From Puccinellia tenuiflora (taxonomy: Eukaryota; Streptophyta; Magnoliopsida; Poales; Poaceae): DNA of 64,000 nucleotides. Positions 1 through 10,883 of this stretch are shown here, piece after piece. The DNA lies in assembly GCA_012064385.1 (NCBI GenBank), contig QRDG01000030.1, forward strand, positions 341,081 through 405,080. The letters run 5' to 3'. The notes under the pieces were generated by a model. The model was not told the DNA's origin. It made no database searches and saw nothing but the letters and a program-made list of their open reading frames with translations. The translations under genes were made by a program, and so were the position numbers. How positions within the stretch are numbered: position 1 is the stretch's first letter; each line of letters starts with the position of its first letter.

Positions 1-4
1 TAGC

Positions 5-988
5 GTGGGAGCTGATGGCGTCAAAAGTGATGCCACCCCCGCTGAGAATGCCCGATCTCTGCATTTTCTGCGTCTGAAAAACGAGTACATGGCTGAACGG
101 AGTGCTTTGGACCTCTGGAATGCTCTCAAAAAGCGTTTCGAGCGACTGAAGTACACTGTTGGCCCACAGGCAGAGGCGGAGTGGATTCGTCTGAGGTTTC
201 AGGACTTCAAGACGGTGGGAGAGTATAATTCGGCTCTGCACCAGATTTGCACCTCTCTTCAGCTGTGTGGTACCACGATTACCGACAGCCAGAAGATTGA
301 GAAAACTCTCTCTACCTTCCACCCCAATGCTGTACAGTCCTCGCGGAATTACCGCCAGGGGAAGTACACGCAGTATGCAGAGCTTGTGGACATACTCCAG
401 GTGGAGGAGGCGCAGGATGAGCTCTTGCGAAAGAACTCTCTTGCGCAACCACTTGGGGCGAGTTCTCGTCTGGAGGCCCATGCTAATGCCTTCAAGGTCC
501 GCGCACATCTTAAGAAGAAGAGGGGCAGGAAGGGCAAGAAGGCACCTCACCCTCCTCGCTAGGCTCAGCAACATCAGCCAGGCAAGGGGGAGCAGAGGCC
601 CCAGGACTGCTATCGGTGTGGCTCTACAGAACACTTCTCACGTCAGTGCCGTGCGCCGAAGGAGGTTGTGGCTGCATACAAGGCTAATAAGAAGGTGCGT
701 GAATCGCACCTCGCCTCAGTTCAGTGGGAGGCACCACCGGCACCCCCGGCGGCGTCTGAGCTCCTTCCACCGCCACCACCTCTGCCTGCGGCTGCATCAA
801 CCATGGTGCCCATGGAGACGACCCCGACGGTCCCGTCGGACGTCGGCATCTCTATGGAGGTTGAGCACATGGTGCTCCCTGGCGCACCAAGGGTTGGCAC
901 TGATGATGATCCTATACTCACTGAGGAGCAGTTCTCAAAGTTGGAGATTGAGTGTGAAGTGAACGGCGCATTCTCTTCGCCCGTCTAG
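5..988 (+). pseudogene. copia gag (capsid plus CCHC zinc knuckle), internal stop
   Basis: Encodes the structural Gag protein that packages element RNA in virus-like particles. The capsid-like part is at about 5-480, followed by a Lys/Arg-rich stretch. An in-frame TAG at 560-562 interrupts the frame, which then continues in the same frame. A CCHC zinc knuckle (C-x2-C-x4-H-x4-C) lies at 608-649, followed by a Pro/Ala-rich tail that ends with a stop at 986-988. The true start is upstream of the window. The TAG could be a recent mutation or a read-through codon; mutation is more likely because pol is also broken. Confidence 0.85.
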
Positions 989-1225
989 ACTCCACTCGTT
1001 TTATCTATCATGATTCCTTAGGCTATTTGAGATACATTTGGTTTTGTAAGCTCTATAAGAGCAAAACATATTCATTATTTCGGTGCTTGAATGACATTTG
1101 GTTATTGTTCATTAATTCCTCTATTTGAATGTGATGGCATGTTATGTTCTGAGATATGTGTGCATGTCTTATGTAATGTCGCTACTTCCTCGCTTCATTA
1201 TCTTAACTTGATGCAAATATTTTAG
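989..1225 (+). other. AT-rich gag-pol spacer, possible retroelement intron or gag terminator
   Basis: About 240 bases without coding potential separate the gag stop from the protease frame. It is T-rich and ends in an acceptor-like ATATTTTAG at 1217-1225, after which the protease frame opens with no ATG. Some plant copia elements make a separate gag RNA by splicing and early termination. Whether this is such an intron is inference from composition and position; I could not fix a donor site. Confidence 0.45.
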
Positions 1226-2520
1226 AACACGTGTGGCGCCCCCAATGGAGGAAACGTGCCTTGCGGACAGTGGATCAACAAATACTATCTTGAGAGATGA
1301 TAAGTACTTTGAGTCAATTCAAAAGTCTCCGGGTAGTATTATGACGATTGCCGGCTGTGGTCCGAAAATAGTAGGCTCCGGAAGAGTCACTATTGTACTC
1401 CCCATGGGAACGACTTTGGTCATAGATGGCGCATTGTTGTGCCCAGAGGCTACTCGCGCTCTCTTGAGCTTCAAGGCTATTCGTGCCAATGGTTTCCATA
1501 TTGGGACCGATGTCGAGGGTGGTAAGGAATACCTCCTCATCACAAGGCGTGATGAAAATGGTACCCATGTCCTCGAAAGGCTTCCTTCATGGGACACGGG
1601 GCTCTACTACACGAAAATTGTAGCACCGCCCGTGTACACTACCTTAAAGACTGTTTTCCGAAGCTCTGAACTATTTTGCCTATGGCATGATAGATTAGGC
1701 CATCCCGGTCTGAGAATGATGAGGAATATAATTAACAACTCGAATGGTCATAATGTTAATGTGAAGAACTTCCAAAATCCTGATGATTTCGTGTGCTCTG
1801 CATGCGCTATGGGGAAGTTAATCATTAGACCATCCCTTTTAAAGGTGAAGGATGAAATCCCCGCATTCTTGGAACGTATCCAAGGGGACATATGCGGTCC
1901 GATTCAGCCCCTCTCAGGGCTGTTTCGATACTTTATGGTACTGATCGACGCTTCCTCTAAATGGTCCAATGTTTGCCTGCTGTCAACACGGAACCATGCA
2001 TTTGCAAAATTGATCTCGCAAATCATACAAATGAGGAATAGATTCCCTGATTATCGTATTAAGTCCATCAGAATGGACAATGCTGGAGAATTTACTTCAA
2101 AGGCATTCGATGATTATTGCATGGCAATGGGAATCGCAGTTGAGCACTCAGTACCGCATGTCCATACGCAAAATGGACTTGTAGAGGCTTTGATTAAAAG
2201 GATTAAATTCATTGCCAGACCGCTCCTTCAGGGTTGTAATTTCCCAACTACATGTTGGGGGCATGCTGTGTTACACACTGCTAAACTCATAAATTTTCGA
2301 CCATCGGCCTACAACATCCATTCTCCTATGCAGCTTGCGCAGGGGTCGGCACCGAAAATTTCCCACCTTTCGCAGGTTCGGTTGCCAGGTATATGTACCA
2401 ATACCACCCCCCAGCGATCAGCAATGGGCCCGCTCCGTAAGTCGGGGATATACATTGTTTATGAGACTATGTCCATAATCAGGTATTTGGACCCCATGAC
2501 AGGTGATTGTCATACGGCCC
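1226..2520 (+). pseudogene. copia pol part 1: aspartic protease and integrase
   Basis: The protease active site DSGST begins at 1266. The integrase zinc-binding HHCC region spans roughly 1685-1810 (WHDRLGHP, then CSAC). The DDE core is present: Asp in GDICGP near 1887, Asp in MDNAGE near 2073, Glu in NGLVEALIKR near 2183. The frame has no good ATG (its first usable codon is GTG at 1233), as expected for a pol made by fusion or splicing with gag. The frame ends at 2531, and the reading continues in another frame from about 2503, so a 1-base indel lies near 2510-2530. Confidence 0.85.
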
Positions 2521-4130
2521 CGCTTTGCTGATTGCATATTTGACGAGGATCTTTTTCCGACTTTAGGGGGAGGAAATCAACCCCTTGATGATAAAAGTCG
2601 AGAAATCACGTGGCAAGCCACGAGGATCCATGCTCATGACCCACGCACTGCTGAGACAAATAAAGAAGTCCAAAAGATAATAGATTTGCATGCATTAGCG
2701 AATCAACTGCCTGATCACTTTAGTGACTTGAAAACTGTGACAAAGTCGCATGTGCCAGCGCGCAATGCACCGGAGAGGGTTGAGATACCGAAGTTAACTA
2801 ATGGTACACCTGTCCCCGTCCAAAGGCCTAAAAGGATGCGGAATCCGGATTCTCAAATCCCAAGTACTCGGGGACGCCCGACGAAAAAGGATAAGAGAGA
2901 TTTATCACAGCCAGTCACCAAAGCCCCTAGAAAGAGTAAGGGGATCCACTTGAGACCTGGCACAAGTACGGAAAATCCTGTGCACGGGATTCCGGACTTG
3001 AACGTCCCTATTGAGGGAACATCCAGCGGAGATGTGAGTACACACATCAGCGCGGAAAAGCTAAAGGACCTCGCTCCTGTAATGGGAAATACGGTAGAGC
3101 AAGAGGCAGCGCCAGATGCGCCCCATAACGAAATGGCCATAAATTATATCAGTACGGGAGAGTCAATGAACCGAGCAATGGCAATTGTCGACATTAACTT
3201 TGCTAAGAAAATTGACTCAATCATAGATCCTGACCCTGAGGCTAACAGTCTCGCTGATTGTAAAAGGAGGTCGGATTGGAAAGATTGGCAGGAGGCAGTT
3301 ACCTCAGAATTATTATCTCTCAACAAGAGGAAGGTGTTTGGAACGGTTAGTCTAACTCCTCCCCACATTCGCCCAGTTGGCCATAAGTGGGTTTTTGTTC
3401 GTAAGAGAAATGAAAGAAATGAGGTGGTTCGGTACAAAGCAAGGCTCGTTGCTCAAGGGTTCACTCAACGATCAGGTGTCGATTTTGAGGAAACTTACTC
3501 CCCGGTCATGGATGGTATAACCTTTAGATACTTGATCTCGATGGCAGTAAATCTGGACTTGACAATGAAATTGATGGATGTTGTCACTGCTTACCTATAT
3601 GGTAACCTTGATTCGGACATTTACATGAAGGTACCGGAGGGTATCCCCATTCCGAATCAAGATAGAGCAAATCGGGGTCTATACAGTGTTCTTCTCAAGA
3701 AGTCACTATACGGACTTAAACAGTCTGGTAGGATGTGGTATAATCGCTTAAGAGATTTCCTTCATCAGAAGGGCTACACGAGCAATGAGGACTGCCCATG
3801 TGTCTTTATACGGCGATCCCAAGATGGATTCTGTATAATCTCGGTGTACGTGGACGATTTGAATATAATCGGTACACCTAGAGATAATGAGGAAGCGAGT
3901 TCCTACCTGATGTCGGAATTCGAGATGAAGGATTTGGGTAAAACCAAGTTCTATCTGGGTCTGCAACTAGAACATTCCCCTGCTGGGATTCTAGTGCACC
4001 AGTCTGCCTACACCCAAAAGGTGTTGGAGAGATTTGGATTTGATAAGGCATATCCTTCTAAGACCCCAATGATCGGGAGGTCTTTACAGCAAGATAAGGA
4101 CCCGTTCAGGCCTAAGGAAGAGGGGGGGAA
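2521..4130 (+). pseudogene. copia pol part 2: integrase C-terminus and reverse transcriptase
   Basis: This is the second pol frame. A low-complexity linker (about 2560-3230) precedes the reverse transcriptase. Recognisable copia RT blocks are KWVFVRKRN and YKARLVAQGFTQ (about 3387-3467), VTAYLYGNLDSDIYMKVPEG (about 3583-3640), KKSLYGLKQSGRMWY and the catalytic YVDD at 3847-3858. The catalytic residues are intact, so loss of function comes from the frame breaks. The frame is lost at a run of seven G at 4122-4128, probably a slippage indel. Confidence 0.9.
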
Positions 4131-4875
4131 TTCTGGGACCGGAATTCCCCTACTTGAGCGCCATTGGTGCACTCATGTACCTCGCGAATTGTACACGGCC
4201 GGATATTGCTTTCGCTGTCAATTTGCTTGCTAGGTACAGTTCTGAGCCTACCAATAGACATTGGAAAGGCATCAAGGACGTCTTCCGATACCTGCAAGGG
4301 ACCAAAGATCTTGGGCTGTTTTATAGGAGGAATCAAGATCTATCATTGGTAGGCTATGCTGATGCAGGGTACCTGTCGGACCCGCACACTTCCAAGTCAC
4401 AGACTGGATATGTTTTTCTTTGTGGTGGAACTGCAATTTCCTGGAAATCGTCTAAGCAAAGTTTTGTATCGATTTCGACGAACCACTCAGAAATCATAGC
4501 GCTATATGAAGCATCACGAGAGTGTGTGTGGCTTCGACGGATGATTCACCACATTGAGCAGATGTGTGGATTGAACACCGTACAGACCCCCACCATTATC
4601 TATGAAGATAATGCAGCCTGTGTTGCACAAGTACAGTCGGGTTATGTGAAGAGTAATCTCACAAAGAATATCAACCCCAAGTTCTTCTATGCACATGAAT
4701 TGCAAAGATGAACGAAGTGAGGATCTTACATACTAAGTCGTGTGAAGATCTTGCTGATTTGCTCACTAAATCATTACCGGCATCATCTTTTGAGAGGTGT
4801 GTTCGTGGAATCGGTATGATGAGACTTAGAGAGATGCCTGACTCAGGGGGAGATTCTTCACACCCCCGTCTGTGA
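4131..4875 (+). pseudogene. copia pol part 3: RNase H and C-terminal tail
   Basis: After the G-run frameshift the reading continues as a copia RNase H: GALMYLANCTRPDIAFAVN, then VGYADAGYLSDPHTSKSQTG and YEDNAACVAQ. That frame stops at 4709-4711. A further shift continues in the frame opening at 4708 (HTKSCEDLADLLTKSLP, a typical copia pol end) and stops at 4873-4875. At least three frame breaks across pol mark the element as immobile unless helped in trans. Confidence 0.85.
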
Positions 4876-5097
4876 ATCTCAATCCAGATGATCGAGTACT
4901 CAACCTGATGTTGAGTGAATTGTACTCTTTTTCCCTTACGTGAGTTTTCCAGATGTTTCTCACATTGAGGTTTTTGATGAGGCAATTCGTGTAACATGAG
5001 GAGACGTATACTATGTGCTCTTTCTCCATATTTTTCCCACTGGGTTTTTCGGAGTTTTTGAAACATAGACAATACGGGATGACGGACCAAGGGGGAG
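4876..5097 (+). other. copia 3' untranslated interior and polypurine tract
   Basis: Non-coding stretch between the pol end and the LTR. It ends in a purine-rich ACCAAGGGGGAG just before the LTR at 5098, the expected site for plus-strand priming in reverse transcription. Confidence 0.75.
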
Positions 5098-5375
5098 TGT
5101 TGGGAAACCAACGCACGTGTACCGTGCGGGCCCACCCTTTCTTGGGTGGGGGTTTTCCTTTAGGGTTTGGTCCTCTCCACCTACCCCTCTCGCCTATATA
5201 TACCCCCTGTATTGTATGGAGAGAGGGACAATTGATTAATAAAGATCAGTCCAGATTATATTCCCGTGTCTCCTTTTACTTTTCGCATCTGTGATTGTGC
5301 CGCGTGTACGTCTACTTCGACTACGCTCTCGCTCCACGATCTTGGACCGGACTCGCCGGCAAAGGTTGTGAAACA
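5098..5375 (+). repeat. copia LTR (278 bp)
   Basis: Starts TGTTGGGAAACC just after the purine tract and ends AAACA, followed at once by CGTTATCAGCACG. Contains a TATA-like tract at about 5195-5202 and an AATAAA at 5238-5243, consistent with promoter and polyadenylation functions. Boundaries rest on the TG...CA ends and the flanking purine tract and primer-site motif; no second LTR is in the window for comparison. Confidence 0.8.
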
Positions 5376-5680
5376 CGTTATCAGCACGTACCTCTCCACC
5401 AACTGATCTGCATCGAGCCTCCCTCAAGCAGGCTCTCGTCGTTGATCGCAGAGGTATAATCCAGATCCGATCGCAAGAACAATCCCCCCATCTCTTATGA
5501 TTTTGTTTTGCAATTTGTTTTATTCGGATTATCTTTGCACCTACGGTGTGGATTTCCCTCGCGAGATCTGAGCAGACCTGATATCGCCGACCAATGTCGA
5601 TGGATCTCGCAAGATGAGTGGATTTGATGACTACACTGTAGGGAGTCGGTACACGAACGTGATCCGGATGATCACGGTAC
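5376..5680 (+). other. PBS-like site and leader of a copia element after the LTR
   Basis: The LTR is followed by CGTTATCAGCACG (5376-5388), a primer-binding-site type seen after 5' LTRs of some plant copia elements, and then a leader-like region. A lone 3' LTR should instead be followed by host DNA. The right edge is approximate because no gag follows. This suggests a second, truncated copy in tandem, or an LTR shared by recombination. Confidence 0.55.
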
Positions 5681-6810
5681 CGCCGCGATGCACCAGCTGT
5701 GCCACGCGCCGTCTCGATTCCAAATGAACGGATGACGAAAATTGACAACCGAGATGTTCTCGGTGTTGACGTAAAAGACGTCGTCGGCTGCCGTGGGTGC
5801 AAAAAAAAAGGTCAAGCTGTGGTGCGGTGGTACAAGAACTTTAAACCTATGTGCAAAATCATACAAATCGACCTTGGAGCCGGCATGTGTCCCTGTCCAC
5901 GCTGGGAAATGGCAAGGGCCGGCATGTGGAATATTTAGAAAGCACCCTTCTCATCTTTCTTATTTTCGTTTAAGTCCTCGCACCTCGTTGACGGCATCTT
6001 TCTGTTCGACCTCGTCTCCTCCTCCCACCTCGCTCTCTCCCACTCCGGCGATCTCCGATTTGCTCGCGCCGCCGCCCTCTCCTGCAGCGCGCTGTCGTTC
6101 GTGTCCCGCAGCGTGCCATCGTCCCTCTCCCGCAGCGCGCCGCTGCCCCTCTCCGTAGCACGCCGTCTTCTCTTATTCGCCCCCTTTCCGCCACCCTCTC
6201 CTGCAGCGCGCCTTCATCCTTCTCCCGCAGCGTGTCGCCGTCCCTCTCCCGCAGCATGTCGCCGCCCCTCTCCGCAGCATGCCGCCGTCCGTCTTACGCA
6301 CACAACTGATTTCCCTCCGCTCGCCGATCTGCTCCAGTGGCCGCGTGAGCCGAGCAGACCGGAGCTGGCGATCGCCTTGATGAGAAACGGATTGCGCATC
6401 CCGAAACCTCTTCACGATTCCCTTGATGAGAAACCATGGTGTGATTAAGTTGGCTTTCATCTTCAGGTATGCTGAGGCAATCTTACACTTCCCCTGCTCA
6501 TATAGCCAAGTAAACATCCATGGTTTAAAGAGGTTCAGTGGTTAGATTACTGGATGATACGAGTTGAAGTTTAAAGAGGCACCGCTGCAGGTGCCAGCCC
6601 ACCTCACCGCGACTAAGCTGTTGGAGCTAGCTGAGGGGCGTACAGAGATGGAAATGTATCAAGAAAGGTAGCATTTGAGCAGTGTAAGAGCCTGAAGATG
6701 GTAAAGAAAGGTAGCAGCAAGAGTAGTAGAAATGTATCAGCAAAAACTGACATTTTGAGACTAAAGATGGACAAGAAAGGTAGCTTCAGGCAGTACTATG
6801 TGTGTTTGTG

Positions 6811-6813
<3 letters not shown>
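5681..6813. other. Unassigned DNA with GC-rich, exon-like tract
   Basis: I recognise no gene or repeat family. 5940-6440 is C-rich and has open frames on both strands, but these are composition effects with no recognisable domain. 6440-6800 is ordinary intergenic sequence. Could be the 5' exon or UTR of a lost gene. Confidence 0.4.
6085..6295. repeat. Degenerate minisatellite, CCCTCTCCCGCAGC-type units
   Basis: Seven or more imperfect copies of a roughly 24-30 base unit built on CTCTCCCGCAGCG(T/C)GCC follow one another, with variation in copy length and sequence. The repeats create spurious Pro/Ser/Arg-rich frames on both strands. Confidence 0.65.
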
Positions 6814-6858
<45 letters not shown>

Positions 6859-6863
6859 CGCGC
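6814..6863. repeat. (GT)n(CG)n compound microsatellite
   Basis: About 18 GT repeats (6814-6850) run directly into about 6 CG repeats (6851-6863). Alternating purine-pyrimidine DNA of this sort can adopt Z-DNA. It sits at the junction where sequence homologous to element C begins. Confidence 0.95.
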
Positions 6864-7076
6864 ATTTGAGATGTGCAAGAGTAGTGATTTTTTAGAATTT
6901 CGAACAGTGAAGAACAGAAATCTGTTTCTGGACAGCAAACTCACAAATAAGTCCCCTCTCTTTAGAGGCTATTCTTGGCACAAAAAACCAAAACAAAAAG
7001 ATACAAGGGAGTTGTTACAGAGGTAACATCACCCAAAACACAAACAAACAAAAAAGAAACAGTAGGTAAAATAAAA

Positions 7077-7123
7077 TGGGTTGTCTCCCATAAGTGCTTT
7101 TCTTTAACGTCTTTTAGCTAGGC
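7077..7123 (-). other. Shared post-gag module, copy in element C
   Basis: Read on the minus strand it gives GCCTAGCTAAAAGACG, GTTAAAGAAAAGCAC and TGGGAGACAACCCA. It lies 13 bases past the gag stop (7137-7139). The same motif follows the coding frame in A1, A2 and B. TGGG and CCCA can pair to make a small hairpin. Confidence 0.75.
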
Positions 7124-7136
7124 ACAAGGGCAAATT

Positions 7137-9270
7137 TCAAGTTTTAACAATAGTATCAACTTCAAGACCCTTCTTTGGCTTAACAATGGAATCAAAAGGT
7201 TGCTTTATCCTTTTCCTAGGGAAATGTTACATCCCTTTTTTCAATGGGAATTGAAATTTAATATTACCCACTCTCATATCAACAATAGCACCAACAGTTC
7301 TAAGAAACGACCTTCCCAAAACAATAGGACAAGGAAGTTTAAAATCAAGATCCATAACAATAAAATCAACTGGAACATAATTACCATTAACTATGATGAG
7401 AACATCATCTATTTTACCCAAAGGTGTATGCGAAGTGGCATCAAGAAAATTCACATTCAAATCACAATCTTCTATTGCTCCTAAATCAAGGGCATCATAT
7501 AACTTTTTTTTTTGGCATAATGGAGATACTAGAACCAAGATCACACAAAGCACTACACTCAAAACCATTAACTTTCATCTTAATGGTAGGTTCCCAAGGA
7601 TCCTCTAATTTCCTATGAATAGATAATTCACATTTAAGCCTTTCTTCTCTCACTTCAATAAGAGCATTAGTAATATGCTTAGTAAAAGCCAAGTTCATTT
7701 TACTAGCATTGGGTGTTTTAGCAAGTTTTTGTAAAAACTTTATAGCTTCAGTAAGGTTACAATTCTAAAAATAAATATCATTGTCATCAAAAAATAACAG
7801 GAGCATTGTCACCTAAAGAATCCTTATTATCAAAATTAATTTCAACATTTTTATCAACAACAGTTTCTGCATTGACTGAAAGTTTTAGACTCTTTTTAGG
7901 TATAGTAGAAAATTTTACAACTCCAATTCTTTTACCATTGTTATACTTAGGTATTGTAGATGACTCTTGATCATTTAAAATTTTAATATCCTCATTAGTC
8001 TAAATAGTGCAAACATTAGCAACCTTACTATTTTCAGCAATTTCAGCCTCTCTTTCTTCCCTTTCCCACCTAGCATGCAATTCGGCCAACATCCTTATAT
8101 TGTTATCAATTTTAATTTTTATGGCATTTAAATTTTTATGTTCCTTAACATCATGAGGCAAAAAAAATATTTTAAGAAAATCAACTTCATGAGAAAGGTT
8201 ATCAACTTTAGCAACAAGACTATCAAGTTTCTCAAGCTTTTCCTCAACAATTTTATTAAAAGCCTTTTGTGAAGTGATAAAATCTTTAAGCATGCTTTCA
8301 AGATCAGATGACACACTTCTATTATTGTTGTAGTAATTACCATAAGAATTTCCATAAGGATTACCATTATTTGTAGGATAAGGTTTATAATTATTATTAC
8401 CATAGTTATTCCTATAAGCATTGTTTTTGAAATTATTTTTAATAAACTTAACATCAACTTGCTCCTCTTGAGCAACCAAAGAAGCTAAAGGAACATTATT
8501 TGGATCAATAGGAACTTGTTTGCTAGCAAGCATAGACATAATCATATCAACCTTATCACTCAGAGAGGAGATTTCCTCGACATAATTTATCTTCTTACCA
8601 CTAGGAGCTCTCTCAGTGTGCCATTGCAAATAATTTTCCATCATTTCATCCAAGAGTTTTGTTGCTGCACCTAATGTGGTGGACATGAAGGTACCTCCAG
8701 TGGCCGAATCCAATAGGTTCCTTGAAGAAAAATTTAATCCTGCATAAAAAGTTTGGATGACCATCCAAGTAGTCAGTCCATGAGTGTGACAATTTTTAAC
8801 TAGAGATTTCATTCTCTCCCAAGCTTGAGAAACATGTTCATTATCAAATTGTTTAAAATTCATAATGTTACTCCTTAATAGTATATTTTTTGCAGGTGGA
8901 TAATACTTCCCAATAAAAGCATCTTTACATTTAGTTCAAGAATCAATACTATTTCTAGGCAAAGATAATAACCATTATTTAGCACGTCCTTTTAAGGAAA
9001 AAGGAAAAAGGAAAAGTTTCAGTTTTATAATGGTTCCCTCTACTTCTTTATATTATGAATATCACATAAATCAATAAAGTTATTTAAATGAGAGGCGGCA
9101 TCATCACCACTAGCACCATAAAATTTCTCTTTCATGACAAGATTAAACAAAGCAGGTTTTATCTCATAAAATTCGGCTTTGGAAGCCGGTGGAGCAATAG
9201 GTGTGCATATAAAATCATTGTTGTTCGTGCTAGTGAAGTCACACAACTTAGTATTATCAGCTGAACCCAT
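7137..9270 (-). pseudogene. Gag-protease relic of element C
   Basis: The start ATG (minus strand, 9270-9268) begins a Gag closely related to those at 12689 and 23259, sharing the block KLCDFTSTNNNDFICTPIAP. The retrotransposon Gag core appears in the pieces 9040-9270 and 8000-8863, followed by an Asn/Tyr/Gly-rich linker. A retropepsin-like motif ALCDLGSSISIMPKK lies near 7510-7550, and IVLGRSFLRTVGAIVD near 7290. At least three frameshifts or stops break it; the stop is at 7139-7137. No RT, RNase H or integrase follows. Confidence 0.85.
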
Positions 9271-9455
9271 TCTAACAATATTAAAGCAAGAAACTAAGCA
9301 GAACAAAAAGAAAACTACTTGTTGGATTTTTTTTGTGTTTTTTAGTTTTAAAGCAAACAAAAAGCAAGACGAGACTAACAAAAAATATACTAAGCAAGAC
9401 AATAACAAAGTAAAGTGCAAGTACGTGTGAAACTCCCCTAGCTGAAGCTTCCAAG

Positions 9456-9472
9456 TCCCCGGCAACGGCGCC
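9456..9472 (-). other. Primer-binding site (tRNA-Asp type), element C
   Basis: Minus strand GGCGCCGTTGCCGGGGA matches the complement of the 3' end of plant tRNA-Asp, the primer typical of Athila-group elements. It sits just inside the LTR edge at 9481. Confidence 0.85.
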
Positions 9473-9480
9473 TAAAAATT

Positions 9481-10883
9481 TGTTGGCGTGATCACACGTC
9501 GTTGGGGAACCCCAAGAGGAAGGTATGATGCAGTGTAGCAGCAGTTTTCCCTTGATTACAAAACCAAAGTTATCGAATCTAGTAGGACTTGGAGAAGGCT
9601 TAGCAAGGTGTCAACGGCGCCGTCTACGATAATTGACGTGGACCTGCACACAATCACAAACAAACTACTTTGCCCCAACGAAACAGAGAGGTTGTCAATC
9701 TCTCCGGCTTGCTGAACACAAAGAATTAATTCTGCAGATGTAAAATATGATGAAAGTAAAATATGACCAGCAAGCAAATGAGTGCGGAAAGCTATTAAAA
9801 CAGTTATAAACAGTGTAGGAAAATAGGACCGAGTCCACAGATAACTAGTGGTGTCTCTCCAGAATATATGCATGATGGGTAAACAAATTACAGCAAGGCA
9901 ATTGACAAAATTGTGGGCGCATAGCAATGCTATCATAAAAAAATATAGTTCACCATTTCATTTAATATGGGCATTACATCAAAATACATAGACTGTTATC
10001 CAACTGCGTCTATGACTAATAATCCACCCCGGGATGGCTATCCAGCATGTCTCCCAAAGGTATTAAATTGCGAGCAACAAATTATCATAATAAGCAAGGT
10101 GCATAATGTAAGCAATGTAATAACACAAGGAAATAAACACCGCTGTTTTCTCCATAGTAGCAACAACACAATCTTGACTTTGAGCATTTCTGTCAGTCGC
10201 ACTTAGCTCAAGAAGGCATGAACCTACTATCTAGGATAAATACTCTCTCTTATAACACAAGTAATTTACTTGGCCAAAGCATCCACTAGTATCGGAGAGC
10301 ACACAAGATCATAAATAAAACTTAACACAAAGAGATGAACAAAAGTAATGATTTCCACAATTCATCAGATCCAAGCAAACACATCATGTAGCAATTACAG
10401 ATAATATGACCTTGATCATGTTAGGCAGCTCACAAGATCTAAACAATGTAGTACAAGGATAAGAGACAACAATCTAGATACTGCCATGGACCCGTAGTCC
10501 CGTGGTGGACTACTCACGCATCACTCCGGAGGTAGGCGTGGTGGTGTAGATGCCTCCAGTGACGATCTCCCCCTCTGGCAGGGTGCCGGGAAGATCTTCT
10601 GATCCCTCCCGAATTAGGATTGGTGATGGCGGCGGCCTCGGATGTGTTCTGGAAATATGGTCGATGCTCCCTCGGTTTTTAGGTCAAAGGTGAATTTATA
10701 GGCGAAGAGGCGACGCGAGTCGGTGGACGAGGCACCCAGGTGGGGCCAATGCGCGGTCCATGCTGATCTATTTCGTAGATTTTGGTGCGATTAGAACACA
10801 ATAGTGGTTGTGGGCATTGATGTTTTTGTTGCTACCTCCTCGCGTGTATTTTGCATCTTGTTGGATTGTTGGATTGAAGCGGC
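9481..10883 (-). repeat. 5' LTR of element C (partial) with flank
   Basis: On the minus strand it ends ...CACGCCAACA at 9481, next to the PBS. It shares with the A1 LTR the blocks around GATCTTGTGAGCTGCC, AACATGATCAAG, the GGCACCCTGCC segment and GGAGTGATGCGTGAGTAG. Similarity is lost near 10745; 10746-10883 is unrecognised and may be target DNA or a rearranged U3. Confidence 0.7.

Larger units (their letters stand above)
1..5375 (+). mobile_element. Ty1/copia LTR retrotransposon, 5' truncated by window edge
   Basis: The domain order is Gag with zinc knuckle, protease, integrase, reverse transcriptase, RNase H, purine tract, LTR. Integrase before reverse transcriptase is the copia order. Several frame breaks and stops show the copy is dead. 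The 5' LTR and Gag N-terminus lie before the window. The primer-site-like sequence after the LTR is of the GTTATCAGCACG type used by some plant copia lineages; I do not assign a lineage firmly. Confidence 0.93.
6864..10883 (-). mobile_element. Element C: minus-strand Athila-like non-autonomous gypsy element, truncated
   Basis: On the minus strand the order is LTR (about 10745 down to 9481), tRNA-Asp PBS (9472-9456), gag-protease relic (9270-7137), the shared post-gag module (7123-7077), then 3' sequence that fades out at the microsatellite near 6864. Reverse transcriptase, integrase and the 3' LTR are missing. The LTR is interrupted or truncated where element A1 begins at 10884. It resembles A1 and A2 in Gag and LTR parts but is clearly more diverged. 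Confidence 0.8.

Noticed and set aside
6802..7026. Frame running through the (GT)n tract
   Set aside because: Val/Cys repeats come from the microsatellite; the rest is 3' sequence of element C in the wrong orientation.
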